NCBI RefSeq assembly: GCF_017942085.1
Contig: NZ_JAGKSP010000003.1
Span: 186,001 to 250,000 of the forward strand
Direction of reading: 5' to 3'
Length of the DNA: 64,000 nucleotides
Source of the DNA: Paenibacillus lignilyticus
GTDB taxonomy: Bacteria > Bacillota > Bacilli > Paenibacillales > Paenibacillaceae
Positions 1 through 6,824 of this stretch are shown here, piece after piece. The stretch's first letter is position 1, and each line of letters opens with the position of its first letter. Position numbers and translations under genes: made by a program. The notes under the pieces are model-generated. The model searched no databases. It was not told the DNA's origin and was given only the letters and a program-made list of their open reading frames with translations.

Positions 1-323
1 GTGACAATGCTTGCGCGGACATCCATCTGTCGCCGGATGGAAAGTTCCTGTACGGCTCTAATCGGGGACATGATAGCCTTGCAGTCTACCGCGTCAATCC
101 GACTGACGGGAGCATTGAGCCGATTGAGTATGCGCCGACGCTCGGCGGGCACCCGCGAAATTTCGCGCTGTCACCGGACGGACGGTTCGCGCTTGTCGCA
201 AATCGCGATGGCAGCAATATCGTAACGTTCAGCCGCAATGCCGAATCGGGCAAGCTGCAGCCAACAGGCAGCGAGCTTCGCGTATCTAAGCCGGTCTGCA
301 TCCGTTTTGCTGAAGTAGACTAA
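1..323 (+). CDS. pgl: 6-phosphogluconolactonase (beta-propeller type), C-terminal part
   Basis: The gene begins before the window; the first whole codon is at 3 and 106 residues remain before the stop at 321-323. The fragment contains two propeller-blade signatures, HLSPDGKFLYGSNRG and ALSPDGRFALVANRDG, followed by the usual short closing segment. Proteins of this lactonase family (YkgB-type) hydrolyse 6-phosphogluconolactone in the oxidative pentose phosphate pathway and act in the cytoplasm. The gene converges on the opposite-strand operon that contains rpiA, also a pentose-phosphate enzyme; whether this pairing matters cannot be told. A perfect hairpin with T-runs follows the stop. Identification is good at family level, although lactonases for other sugar acids share the fold. 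Confidence 0.85.
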   Translation, partial: DNACADIHLSPDGKFLYGSNRGHDSLAVYRVNPTDGSIEPIEYAPTLGGHPRNFALSPDGRFALVANRDGSNIVTFSRNAESGKLQPTGSELRVSKPVCIRFAEVD

Positions 324-338
324 GCGTTAGGTGAACAA

Positions 339-374
339 AAAAGTTCTTGTCATTGGATAGTGACAAGAACTTTT
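339..374. terminator. Bidirectional rho-independent terminator
   Basis: A perfect inverted repeat, AAAGTTCTTGTCA and its complement, lies at 340-352 and 361-373 with an 8-base loop. T-runs follow on both strands, so it can end the lactonase gene and the convergent operon that finishes at 468. Confidence 0.85.
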
Positions 375-467
375 ATTGTTTTATGGGATCCTGACGGTTC
401 TTCCATCTTATCCCTTACCCGTTTCATCCTTCAATCTTGTAAGGATCTTAGTTCCCATAGAAATATT

Positions 468-920
468 TTATTTTATCTCTTTCCTTTCCTTAAACTGAAT
501 TTTATAATGTTTCGCAAGATAACGGCCTAATGAAACTCCTTTATTCTTATAGACAGCGTTCACGATAAGCTTGGATTTATCTTTCAAATAAAATATATAG
601 CAGTCCTCTTGGTAAGACTTTCCTATTTTTAAATATATGTATCCTAACTTTTTCTCTGTAATTGCTTCAATCAATTGAATGTCATTCATATCGAATTCTT
701 TAGAAAATAGGAATGATCTTTTTTTGAGCATTTTATCTTTATTGATCTTAAAAGACGAAGAGAAGCCATAGACCGAGTAGACAATCATTAATAGACATAA
801 ACATAGTGCAACGGGCTTATTTATTTGAAAAACGAAGATAAGAAATACTCCGATCAAACTCAGCCCAATCAGCATGGATTGAGTTCCTCGAAAGGTAAAA
901 GTAGACCGCTCTTTTATCAT
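468..920 (-). CDS. Small membrane protein of unknown function
   Basis: A 150-residue protein with two adjacent hydrophobic segments (about residues 14-32 and 35-52), then a basic, lysine-rich cytoplasmic part of about 95 residues that looks like alternating beta strands. The layout resembles small membrane proteins with a C-terminal PH-like domain, but I do not recognise the family. Its start codon overlaps the rpiA stop as ATGA, which indicates translational coupling as last gene of a GNAT-rpiA operon. Base composition is clearly more A+T-rich than the neighbours, which may point to separate acquisition. No function is assigned. Confidence 0.7.
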   Translation of the reverse strand: MIKERSTFTFRGTQSMLIGLSLIGVFLIFVFQINKPVALCLCLLMIVYSVYGFSSSFKINKDKMLKKRSFLFSKEFDMNDIQLIEAITEKKLGYIYLKIGKSYQEDCYIFYLKDKSKLIVNAVYKNKGVSLGRYLAKHYKIQFKERKEIK

Positions 921-1579
921 AATTCAACGACTGATCCGTCGTTATAGCCAACAATCACTCGAGTAGCAAGCTTAATAAACAGACCATTATCAACCACCCC
1001 GGGGATCATATTGATCGTGGTATTCAGTTCGTGGGGTTGGATTATATGCTCAAAGTGACAATCCACAATATAATTCCCGTTATCCGTTAGGAAAGCTTGA
1101 TCCTCGCTCATACGCAGCTGTGGAACACAACCAAGTTTACCCAACCTTTTCTGAGTTACCTCATTACCGAATTGCACAATCTCTACCGGCAGAGGAAATT
1201 TTCCCAGCTGATTTACTTTTTTACTTTCATCCACAATAATGATGAGCTCCTTACTCATTGAAGCTACGATCTTCTCGCGCAGCAGCGCTCCGCCGCCGCC
1301 TTTGATAAGATTCCAGCTATCGTCGACCTCGTCCGCTCCATCTATTGTCAGATCAATCGAATCGACTTCGGAAATCGATAGTACCGGAATGCCTAATTCT
1401 TTAGCTAGATTCTCCGAATGAACGGAAGTGGCTACTGCTTGAATGCTTAATCCCTCTTTGACATTCTTTCCTATCTTCTGAATGGCCCAGTAGGCTGTGG
1501 ACCCCGTTCCTAATCCAACGATCATGCCGGCTCGTATGTACGCTGCCGCTTTTTCTGCCGCTATTCTTTTCGACTCCAT
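917..1579 (-). CDS. rpiA: Ribose-5-phosphate isomerase A
   Basis: Interconverts ribose 5-phosphate and ribulose 5-phosphate in the non-oxidative pentose phosphate pathway. Family motifs are present: phosphate-binding GLGTGST, DGADE, and KGGGGALLREK with the catalytic glutamate. The open frame could begin at 1591, but that ATG has no ribosome site. The ATG at 1579 follows GGAGGCCCTT, so the shorter start (220 residues, usual length for RpiA) is chosen. It follows a GNAT gene closely and overlaps the next membrane gene by four bases, so the three are probably one transcript. Confidence 0.93.
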   Translation of the reverse strand: MESKRIAAEKAAAYIRAGMIVGLGTGSTAYWAIQKIGKNVKEGLSIQAVATSVHSENLAKELGIPVLSISEVDSIDLTIDGADEVDDSWNLIKGGGGALLREKIVASMSKELIIIVDESKKVNQLGKFPLPVEIVQFGNEVTQKRLGKLGCVPQLRMSEDQAFLTDNGNYIVDCHFEHIIQPHELNTTINMIPGVVDNGLFIKLATRVIVGYNDGSVVEL

Positions 1580-1590
1580 AAGGGCCTCCA

Positions 1591-2076
1591 TTAAGGTATG
1601 TTAATCCATTGAAGCTCCATTTTCCTACTCTTCGTGGTCATGCCAATGGAATGATAGAACATGATCGCATTTGGATTGTTCTCCGAAACCCCAAGTTCAA
1701 TACTATCCACCTGCAGACTTCTTGCGAAATCGAAAACATAATGCATTAGCTTTTTTCCGATCCCCATTTTCCTTACTGCATCAGCGACACAAAGACTGTT
1801 TACAAGCAAGACCTTCCTCGCGTTAACAAATGAATTTTCAGCGATTTCTTCTTCCTTCAAAACAACCATGCCAACAATATCACTGCCGAACGCAGCTAAA
1901 AAAATATGCTGTTTATCATCCAGTAACAGACTCTTAAAGTATTCTTCTCCCACTGGAGTTGCGTTCTCTTTGTACAGGTCCGGTCGTTCCGAAACGTGCA
2001 GATCATGAACTTGCTGGAACAAAGGTACTAATGACTCATAATCGTCTCCATTTGCATCTCGGATCGAAATATCCAT
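1591..2076 (-). CDS. GNAT family N-acetyltransferase
   Basis: A 161-residue single-domain acetyltransferase. The acetyl-CoA motif A appears as VRKMGIGKKLMHYVFD (the Q/RxxGxG/A loop), preceded by a typical strand (LLVNSLCVADA) and followed by LGVSENNPNAIMFYHSIGM, the C-terminal motif B. The substrate cannot be read from sequence. A GAGGTGG ribosome site precedes the ATG. First gene of a short operon with rpiA and a small membrane protein. Confidence 0.85.
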   Translation of the reverse strand: MDISIRDANGDDYESLVPLFQQVHDLHVSERPDLYKENATPVGEEYFKSLLLDDKQHIFLAAFGSDIVGMVVLKEEEIAENSFVNARKVLLVNSLCVADAVRKMGIGKKLMHYVFDFARSLQVDSIELGVSENNPNAIMFYHSIGMTTKSRKMELQWINIP

Positions 2077-2109
2077 GATAGGCCACCTCGGTTAATTGTT
2101 TAACAGAGA

Positions 2110-2305
2110 TCATACCACTTCTATACGTAAAAGTGAAAGCTTAGCCCACCGCCGCCGCTGTGTCGTTGTATTCAGCGAAATATTCGAATACGTTGTCGCC
2201 GCAGACACGCTGACCGGTAGTGCAAACAGTCCGCTAAATGCCAGAATGAAACTTAATATACCGTTAAAGAAGTTCTGGTTGTTCTCGTTGCTTACCTTCC
2301 CTCAT
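2110..2305 (-). pseudogene. Possible frameshifted remnant of a small secreted protein
   Basis: An ATG at 2305 is preceded by AGGAG at good spacing, but its frame stops after 13 codons. A second frame, open from about 2302 to the stop at 2110-2112, encodes a convincing signal-peptide-like stretch, FNGILSFILAFSGLFALPVS, with a VSA|A cleavage-like site, then a short unrelated tail. The simplest reading is an early frameshift in a small exported-protein gene, with a second lesion in the tail. It could also be chance, since the stretch is short. Confidence 0.3.
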
Positions 2306-2316
2306 TCAATCTTCTC

Positions 2317-2475
2317 CTAAATTCGAATGATTGGCATCAAAAAAGCAAACATGACAACGTTCTCAAAACAAATATCAATGCTCCCTCCTTCCGGATTGTT
2401 CGCAAGTTGTTCATCCAACTGCTCTATTTCATTTTTCTTCCAAGAGCCTTGTTCGGTCAACCCTTCAAAGTGCAT
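2317..2475 (-). CDS. Small hypothetical protein (52 aa)
   Basis: An open frame of 52 codons starting MHFEGLTEQG and ending in a hydrophobic tail (VVMFAFLMPIIRI). Codon use is like that of a real gene, but the ribosome site is weak (CCCAGG) and an in-frame stop lies two codons upstream. Its stop lies beside the ribosome site of the possible remnant at 2305, so the two look like neighbours in a small or decayed operon. It may be the surviving end of a longer gene. No family recognised. Confidence 0.35.
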   Translation of the reverse strand: MHFEGLTEQGSWKKNEIEQLDEQLANNPEGGSIDICFENVVMFAFLMPIIRI

Positions 2476-2687
2476 CTTTTAACCTGGGGAACGGGACAAT
2501 GACCATAGTAAACAGAATGGCTGCCTTAATAAGTCCACTGTTATTGTAAGTTGAACGGTGGATCCCAAATCCTAACAATCATAAAAACAAGGGGACTCTG
2601 AAACAATATAGGAGGCTTTAGAGGGCTGAAGCACGAAAGTCTGATGCTCTTGGGCTAAACCACGAATTCTAGGAGGACAACACTTTG

Positions 2688-3455
2688 ATGAACCAATTCG
2701 GACAGCAGGGTTATAATGGGAACATGACCGGAATGAGCCAACACACGAACTCGTATCAACCTTCGGGGTATGTACAATCTCATTATCAAGATGCTTCCAG
2801 ACAACCAGGCTCGATTTCCGCGCAATCCAACGTTGGACCGGTGATCTCCCAACTCGGATATTCGGCACAAAACAACGGATACGGCCAGTCTTCCTCCATG
2901 AACTCGTTCTCTGCAAACAACTACGCGCAGCCGGTGCTTTCCCATTTTGGCGGAAGCTCAAACTATTCCGGATCCCAACAACCGGTCATCTCGCACTTCG
3001 GCGGCTATCAAGCACATAGCGCACAGCACTCGCAGCCTTACCAAGCATCGAGCTATATGAACCAATCGCAGCCGGTGCTATCGCACTTCGGCGATAGCGC
3101 AAACTATTCCGGATCCCAACAACCGGTCATTTCGCACTTCGGCGGCTATCAAGCGAATAACGCACAGCAAGCGCAGCCCTACCAGACATCAACGAACTAC
3201 ATGAATCACTCGCAACCCGTAATATCTCACTTTGGAGGCTATCAAGCTCAAAACACGCAAAACCAGAGCGGCTACGGTATGAACGGAAGCAATGGTTATG
3301 GCGCAACACCGTATGCAAGCCAAAGCCATGCCAGCAATACGCCTGTGCTCGACAATGCCGGTTTCTCGAACCAAGGACCGGTTATATCTCGGCACGGATA
3401 TTCGGCGAATCCGCAATCCTCGATGGGATACAGCAACAATCAGCACCAATTCTAA
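2688..3455 (+). CDS. Low-complexity repeat protein, Q/N/S/G/Y-rich
   Basis: A 255-residue protein with no signal peptide or membrane segment, dominated by Gln, Asn, Ser, Gly, Tyr and His, with no Cys and few charged residues. The motif P-V-[I/L]-S-x-x-G occurs seven times, most often as QPVISHFGGYQA. The centre is a tandem duplication of about 47 residues (141 bases; copies start near 2932 and 3073) that is still almost identical in DNA, so it is recent. AGGAGG lies at 2671-2676; a TTG at 2685 is an alternative start. The gene stands alone and ends at a strong terminator. The composition recalls spore-coat or prion-like structural proteins of spore formers, but no function is established. Confidence 0.75.
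   Translation: MNQFGQQGYNGNMTGMSQHTNSYQPSGYVQSHYQDASRQPGSISAQSNVGPVISQLGYSAQNNGYGQSSSMNSFSANNYAQPVLSHFGGSSNYSGSQQPVISHFGGYQAHSAQHSQPYQASSYMNQSQPVLSHFGDSANYSGSQQPVISHFGGYQANNAQQAQPYQTSTNYMNHSQPVISHFGGYQAQNTQNQSGYGMNGSNGYGATPYASQSHASNTPVLDNAGFSNQGPVISRHGYSANPQSSMGYSNNQHQF
2932..3212 (+). repeat. Tandem 141-bp coding duplication
   Basis: Two adjacent coding units of about 141 bases within the low-complexity gene. The stretch CAAACTATTCCGGATCCCAA begins at 2959 and again at 3100, 141 bases apart, with near-identical sequence around it. Both units carry the PVLSHFG ... PVISHFGGYQA pair. Confidence 0.8.
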
Positions 3456-3485
3456 GCGAACTCAACAGATTAAGCGGAAATGAAT

Positions 3486-3520
3486 AAAACGGCGGACCGA
3501 TCCGGCCCGCCGTTTTATTA
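3486..3520. terminator. Strong bidirectional terminator
   Basis: AAAACGGCGG at 3486-3495 pairs with CCGCCGTTTT at 3507-3516, with further pairing inside the loop. It ends the repeat protein on the plus strand and can serve the thioredoxin-like gene on the minus strand. Confidence 0.85.
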
Positions 3521-3534
3521 TTAGAATGACTTTC

Positions 3535-3870
3535 TCATACACAAGAATCGCTCATAGTCGCATAGCTAACGATGTGCTGCCGCAAAACCTCTTTACTTTG
3601 CTGCCCAACCCATGTCTCCACTTTATAGCCATCTTTAAACAGCATAATCGTTGGAACGCTAGACACGCCGTATTCCGCTGCAAGCTCTTTTTCCTGATGG
3701 ATATCAACTTTGGCCACGGCGGCTTGATATCGCACCTCTTGTGCCAGCTCCTCATCAATAGAGAGCTGTAGTTGACATGAGCTGTTTCCAGGCTCATAGA
3801 AGTCAACAAGTGTAATCCCGTAATCGATTTGTCCTCTAAAGGTATCTATGAATAAAGAATGAATCTCCAT
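3535..3870 (-). CDS. Thioredoxin-like protein with one active-site cysteine
   Basis: A 111-residue thioredoxin-fold protein. The active-site strand reads LVDFYEPGNSSCQ where thioredoxins have DFWAPWCGPC, so CGPC is replaced by NSSC (residues 29-32): the nucleophilic first Cys is lost and only the second remains. The rest of the fold is intact, with VDIHQEKELAAEYGVSSVPT (cis-proline loop) and MLFKDG. The GGGAGGCAGC ribosome site supports the ATG at 3870. Without the first Cys it cannot act as a normal disulfide reductase; a monothiol, bacillithiol-linked or chaperone-like role is possible. Single-gene unit. Confidence 0.8.
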   Translation of the reverse strand: MEIHSLFIDTFRGQIDYGITLVDFYEPGNSSCQLQLSIDEELAQEVRYQAAVAKVDIHQEKELAAEYGVSSVPTIMLFKDGYKVETWVGQQSKEVLRQHIVSYATMSDSCV

Positions 3871-3906
3871 TTTGCTGCCTCCCCATGTTCAATATATACA
3901 GTTGAA

Positions 3907-3932
3907 AACCCCGCTTTCGACAAGCGGGGCCC
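3907..3932 (-). terminator. Terminator of the ohr pair
   Basis: CCCCGCTT (3909-3916) and AAGCGGGG (3922-3929) form a stem with a five-base loop, followed on the minus strand by TTTTC. It lies just downstream of the second ohr gene. Confidence 0.8.
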
Positions 3933-3947
3933 TGAATAATCTAACGG

Positions 3948-4376
3948 TTAGCCAATCACATTCGAAATAACTTCGATATTGCCTTGCGTTGCTCTGGCAT
4001 ATGGGCAGACTTTATGGGCTTCTTCAACAATTTCCTTCGCCACATTAATATCTACACCTTTTACCGTGATGTCGAACTGGACCGCTAATACATAGCCGTC
4101 GTTCGCATCCTTGCCGAGTGTAACATTCGAGCTGATGGAGACACCTTCGGTTTTAATTCCTCTTTTTCTGGTAATAGTTCCCATTGCTCCTTCGAAGCAA
4201 GCAGCGAACCCTGCAGCGAACAACTGCTCGGGATTCACGCCGTTACCGGGGCCGCCTAGTTCCTTGGGATATCTCAAGTCCAAGTTAAGATTGCCGTCGC
4301 TGGAAACCGCCTTACCTTCTCTTCCACCCTCAACAGTTACATTAGCCGTGTACAATTTCTTTTCAATAGTTATCAT
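3948..4376 (-). CDS. ohr: Organic hydroperoxide resistance protein (Ohr/OsmC), downstream copy
   Basis: A 142-residue Ohr-type peroxidase that reduces organic hydroperoxides in the cytoplasm. The catalytic cysteines are C60 (FAAGFAACFEGA) and C124 (HKVCPYARAT), with R19 (GGREGK) and E50 (NPEQLF), the residues known to position Cys60 in Ohr. It lies 60 bases downstream of a second, very similar ohr gene with no terminator between them, so this is a tandem duplication transcribed as one unit. The TetR operator in front of the upstream copy should control both. Confidence 0.92.
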   Translation of the reverse strand: MITIEKKLYTANVTVEGGREGKAVSSDGNLNLDLRYPKELGGPGNGVNPEQLFAAGFAACFEGAMGTITRKRGIKTEGVSISSNVTLGKDANDGYVLAVQFDITVKGVDINVAKEIVEEAHKVCPYARATQGNIEVISNVIG

Positions 4377-4436
4377 CGTAACATCTCCTTTTTGACTGGT
4401 TTATTTTTTACGGTTTGTGCGCTGCTTATCCAACTC

Positions 4437-4865
4437 TTATCCAACAATATTCGTAATGACTTCAATATTGCCGCGCGTTGCTTTGGCGTAAGGGCAAACT
4501 TGATGGGCTTCTTCGACGATTTCGCGGGCCATGTCCGTATCGACGCCTTTGATGGAGATGTCGAATTGAACGGCAAGACCATAACCCTCGCTCGCGTCCT
4601 TGCCAAGCGAAACGATTGAACGGATGGAGATGCCTTCTGCTTTAATATTCTTTTTTCGAAGGATCGTATTCATCGCGCCTTCGAAGCAGGCGGCGAATCC
4701 TGCAGCGAACAATTGCTCCGGATTAGCTCCATTTCCGGGGCCGCCCAGTTCCTTCGGATATCTCAAATCCAAGTTCAGATTGCCATCGTCCGAAACCGCT
4801 TTGCCTTCTCTTCCACCTTGAACATGTACCGTAGCCGTGTATAATTTCTTTTCCAATTTAACCAT
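4437..4865 (-). CDS. ohr: Organic hydroperoxide resistance protein (Ohr/OsmC), upstream copy
   Basis: Paralogue of the next gene, differing mainly in the central helix (NTILRKKNIKAEG against GTITRKRGIKTEG). Both catalytic cysteines are kept (AACFEGA and HQVCPYAKAT). AGGAG touches a first ATG at 4874 but is nine bases from the ATG at 4865, so the shorter form (142 residues, MVKLEKKLYT) is chosen; it also matches the length of its twin. The palindrome GACCGATCGTTC lies at 4911-4922 in the presumed promoter and recurs in front of the nearby tetR gene. Confidence 0.92.
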   Translation of the reverse strand: MVKLEKKLYTATVHVQGGREGKAVSDDGNLNLDLRYPKELGGPGNGANPEQLFAAGFAACFEGAMNTILRKKNIKAEGISIRSIVSLGKDASEGYGLAVQFDISIKGVDTDMAREIVEEAHQVCPYAKATRGNIEVITNIVG

Positions 4866-4905
4866 TAGTCTCATTCTCCTTTAGGATGATAAATTTTTAT
4901 ATCAA

Positions 4906-4929
4906 TTCTTGACCGATCGTTCAAAAAAT
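4906..4929. promoter_or_regulatory. Candidate TetR operator in front of the ohr pair
   Basis: TTCTTGACCGATCGTTC (4906-4922) is the exact reverse complement of GAACGATCGGTCAAGAA at 5606-5622, in front of the tetR gene. An A-rich tract flanks both. A shared 17-base element at target and regulator promoters is good evidence for a common operator. Confidence 0.7.
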
Positions 4930-4935
4930 GGGGTA

Positions 4936-4966
4936 AAAATGATCACGCTCATATGGAATCGTGATC
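4936..4966 (-). terminator. Terminator of the tetR gene
   Basis: GATCACG (4938-4944) and CGTGATC (4957-4963) form the stem; on the minus strand it is followed by ATTTTTACC. It separates tetR from the ohr promoter. Confidence 0.65.
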
Positions 4967-4977
4967 TTGTGCACCTG

Positions 4978-5565
4978 TTAATCCAATACCGACATGTTGA
5001 TGTCAACAATAGAGGTTAATTTAGCATTGTCCGAACTCGTCTTAATCATTACGCGAAGACCTGTTAAAGCATTATTATAAAAATGGGACAACCATCTGGC
5101 ATTGTGCTCGCGTGAAATCTCGCCCGATTGCTGACCTTCCGCAATAATATCATGGATGAACTGTTCGATTGTGTCCCAGCCCAATTGCACCAAATCTCTG
5201 GATACCGCGTCCTGCTTGGCCAGCTCGACCGCAGTATTCACCATGAAACAGCCGCTAGGAACTTCTTCTTGCTTCTGAATGGCCATTTCAAGTATCATTC
5301 GGATGGCTTCCTTAGCGGAATGGGTCTCTGCCATACGGCTCTTAACCGGACGTTTGACGGATTGCTCAAACAATTCAACATATCGTTTCAATGCCCTGTT
5401 GTACAAAGCTTGTTTATCGCCAAACGTATCATACAGGCTGCCTTTATGAATTCCCATATGGGTGACGAGATCCTGCATAGATGTCTTCTCATAGCCTTGA
5501 TCCCAAAATAGCAGCATGGCCTTTAGTAGAACTGCGTCTTCATCGAATTCTTTCGTCCTGGCCAT
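4978..5565 (-). CDS. TetR/AcrR family repressor, likely of the ohr pair
   Basis: A 195-residue regulator. The N-terminal helix-turn-helix is typical (TSMQDLVTHMGIHKGSLYDTFGDKQALY), as is a GCFMVNTAVELAKQD segment in the ligand domain; the Cys there is widely kept in this subgroup. The frame opens at 5619, but GGAGGGAGCAACAAG precedes the ATG at 5565, which gives the usual N-terminus MARTKEFDED. Two inverted copies of GAACGAnCG(T/G)TC lie in its promoter and one before the ohr genes. I infer that it represses itself and both ohr genes, an arrangement different from the usual MarR-type OhrR. Confidence 0.88.
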   Translation of the reverse strand: MARTKEFDEDAVLLKAMLLFWDQGYEKTSMQDLVTHMGIHKGSLYDTFGDKQALYNRALKRYVELFEQSVKRPVKSRMAETHSAKEAIRMILEMAIQKQEEVPSGCFMVNTAVELAKQDAVSRDLVQLGWDTIEQFIHDIIAEGQQSGEISREHNARWLSHFYNNALTGLRVMIKTSSDNAKLTSIVDINMSVLD

Positions 5566-5603
5566 CTTGTTGCTCCCTCCTTCTGAAGTAAATTTACTAT
5601 ATA

Positions 5604-5646
5604 AAGAACGATCGGTCAAGAATTATTTTTGAACGACCGTTCTTTT
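5604..5646. promoter_or_regulatory. Double TetR operator in the tetR promoter
   Basis: GAACGATCGGTC (5606-5617) and GAACGACCGTTC (5631-5642) are each near-palindromes and together form a larger inverted repeat (18 of 21 positions per arm). The first is identical to the ohr operator at 4911-4922 on the opposite strand. Confidence 0.7.
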
Positions 5647-5667
5647 ATTTAACATGCAGGTTCCAAA

Positions 5668-5710
5668 TAAAAAAGAGACTGTCCACTTTCAAACCCCGGA
5701 CAATCTCTTC
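5668..5710 (-). terminator. Terminator of the glycan operon
   Basis: AGAGACTGTCC (5674-5684) pairs with GGACAATCTCT (5698-5708). On the minus strand the stem runs into TTTTTTATTT, directly after the pyruvyltransferase gene. Confidence 0.85.
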
Positions 5711-5713
5711 CCG

Positions 5714-6805
5714 CTACAATAATCCTTCTCTAAACGGTGTTGCGAGCGATTGATAAGCAGACTGGCGTACCCGTTCAAGCTTACTGATATAGCCGTCCCG
5801 CCAAGCCGCTGCAGCTTGAACTTTCTCCGTCAGCCTCTCGGACAATCGCAGATCGTCCGTGGACACGATCCAATGGGCCAAGCCTAGTCCATGCATTAAA
5901 TCGAAGCTTTTGAATCGGTAGCCCATGCAGACAAAAGGAACATTCGCAGCCGCCGATAACAAATTGGCATGCAGTTTGAGGTTAATCGTGGCTTCCAATC
6001 CGGTCAGCAGCCTCACATAATCCGCAGCAGCATAAACCTTGGCATCGAACGTAACCCGCTCATCATGGCCAAGCTTGCTGTACAGTCTCGATAATGCTTC
6101 TCTGTCCGGACCCCAAACCGAATACAGATGGAGTCTGTAGCCGAGCGCAAGCAAGGAACGGCATGTTTGAGCAAGCTTATCCTCCACTTGGATCTCGTTT
6201 CCACCGTAAATCCGGTTGTAAGAGGTACCCCAATTGATGCCGATCGTCCGATGATGTCCTTGAAAGCTTCCTACGCTCCCGGCTTGTTCCGATGCCGTTA
6301 CTTGATTCAGCGCATTCATCAGCATCGCGGAATCCCCGCTAACCGTGATCTTATTTGACATCGCGCCAAGCGAATCGATGTAATCTTTCGTCCATGGCCC
6401 TCGGATTCCGCAGTATGCACTTTGATCCATTACCGCTTTCAACCTCTCGCGATACCGCGCGTTCTCATCAGCCGGTTCAGGCTTCGGCTGTCCGTCCGGC
6501 GAAGGAATCCATTTATGAAGCCGATCGTGGCCGCTGCCCCAGATGACAGTAGTTTTCCCGAGCTCCAGCGCCTCATACACCAAATCGATATAGCCCGGGA
6601 TAACCAGCGATCCGCCGCCAAGTACGATCGTATCGTACTCGCTTACTTTCTTCCATTCGACATGCGGAAGAGAAGGGATAACAAGGTGGTCTTCCTCCTT
6701 CAGATGAGTTTTAGCCATATCGCGGAACATTTCCCACATCCACTCATCTCCAAGGTTGTTGAAGCCAATCCATCCTAAATACAGCACTTTCCTCATACGT
6801 TCCAT
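5714..6805 (-). CDS. Polysaccharide pyruvyl transferase family protein
   Basis: A 363-residue protein of the CsaB/pyruvyl transferase family (GT-B-like fold), which adds ketal pyruvate from phosphoenolpyruvate to glycan residues. Motifs seen: LYLGWIGFNNLGDEWM at the N-terminus, VLGGGSLV, GIRGPWTKDYI, VSGDSAML, GINWGTSY, and the C-terminal LKLHANLLSAAANVPFV. Two ATGs (6805, 6796) share the GGATGGAG ribosome site; the choice does not affect the domain. It is last of a five-gene operon with GT2 and GT4 glycosyltransferases and ends at a strong terminator, so it likely caps a surface or spore-coat glycan. Confidence 0.88.
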   Translation of the reverse strand: MERMRKVLYLGWIGFNNLGDEWMWEMFRDMAKTHLKEEDHLVIPSLPHVEWKKVSEYDTIVLGGGSLVIPGYIDLVYEALELGKTTVIWGSGHDRLHKWIPSPDGQPKPEPADENARYRERLKAVMDQSAYCGIRGPWTKDYIDSLGAMSNKITVSGDSAMLMNALNQVTASEQAGSVGSFQGHHRTIGINWGTSYNRIYGGNEIQVEDKLAQTCRSLLALGYRLHLYSVWGPDREALSRLYSKLGHDERVTFDAKVYAAADYVRLLTGLEATINLKLHANLLSAAANVPFVCMGYRFKSFDLMHGLGLAHWIVSTDDLRLSERLTEKVQAAAAWRDGYISKLERVRQSAYQSLATPFREGLL

Positions 6806-6824
6806 TCACTCCATCCCTATCAAG

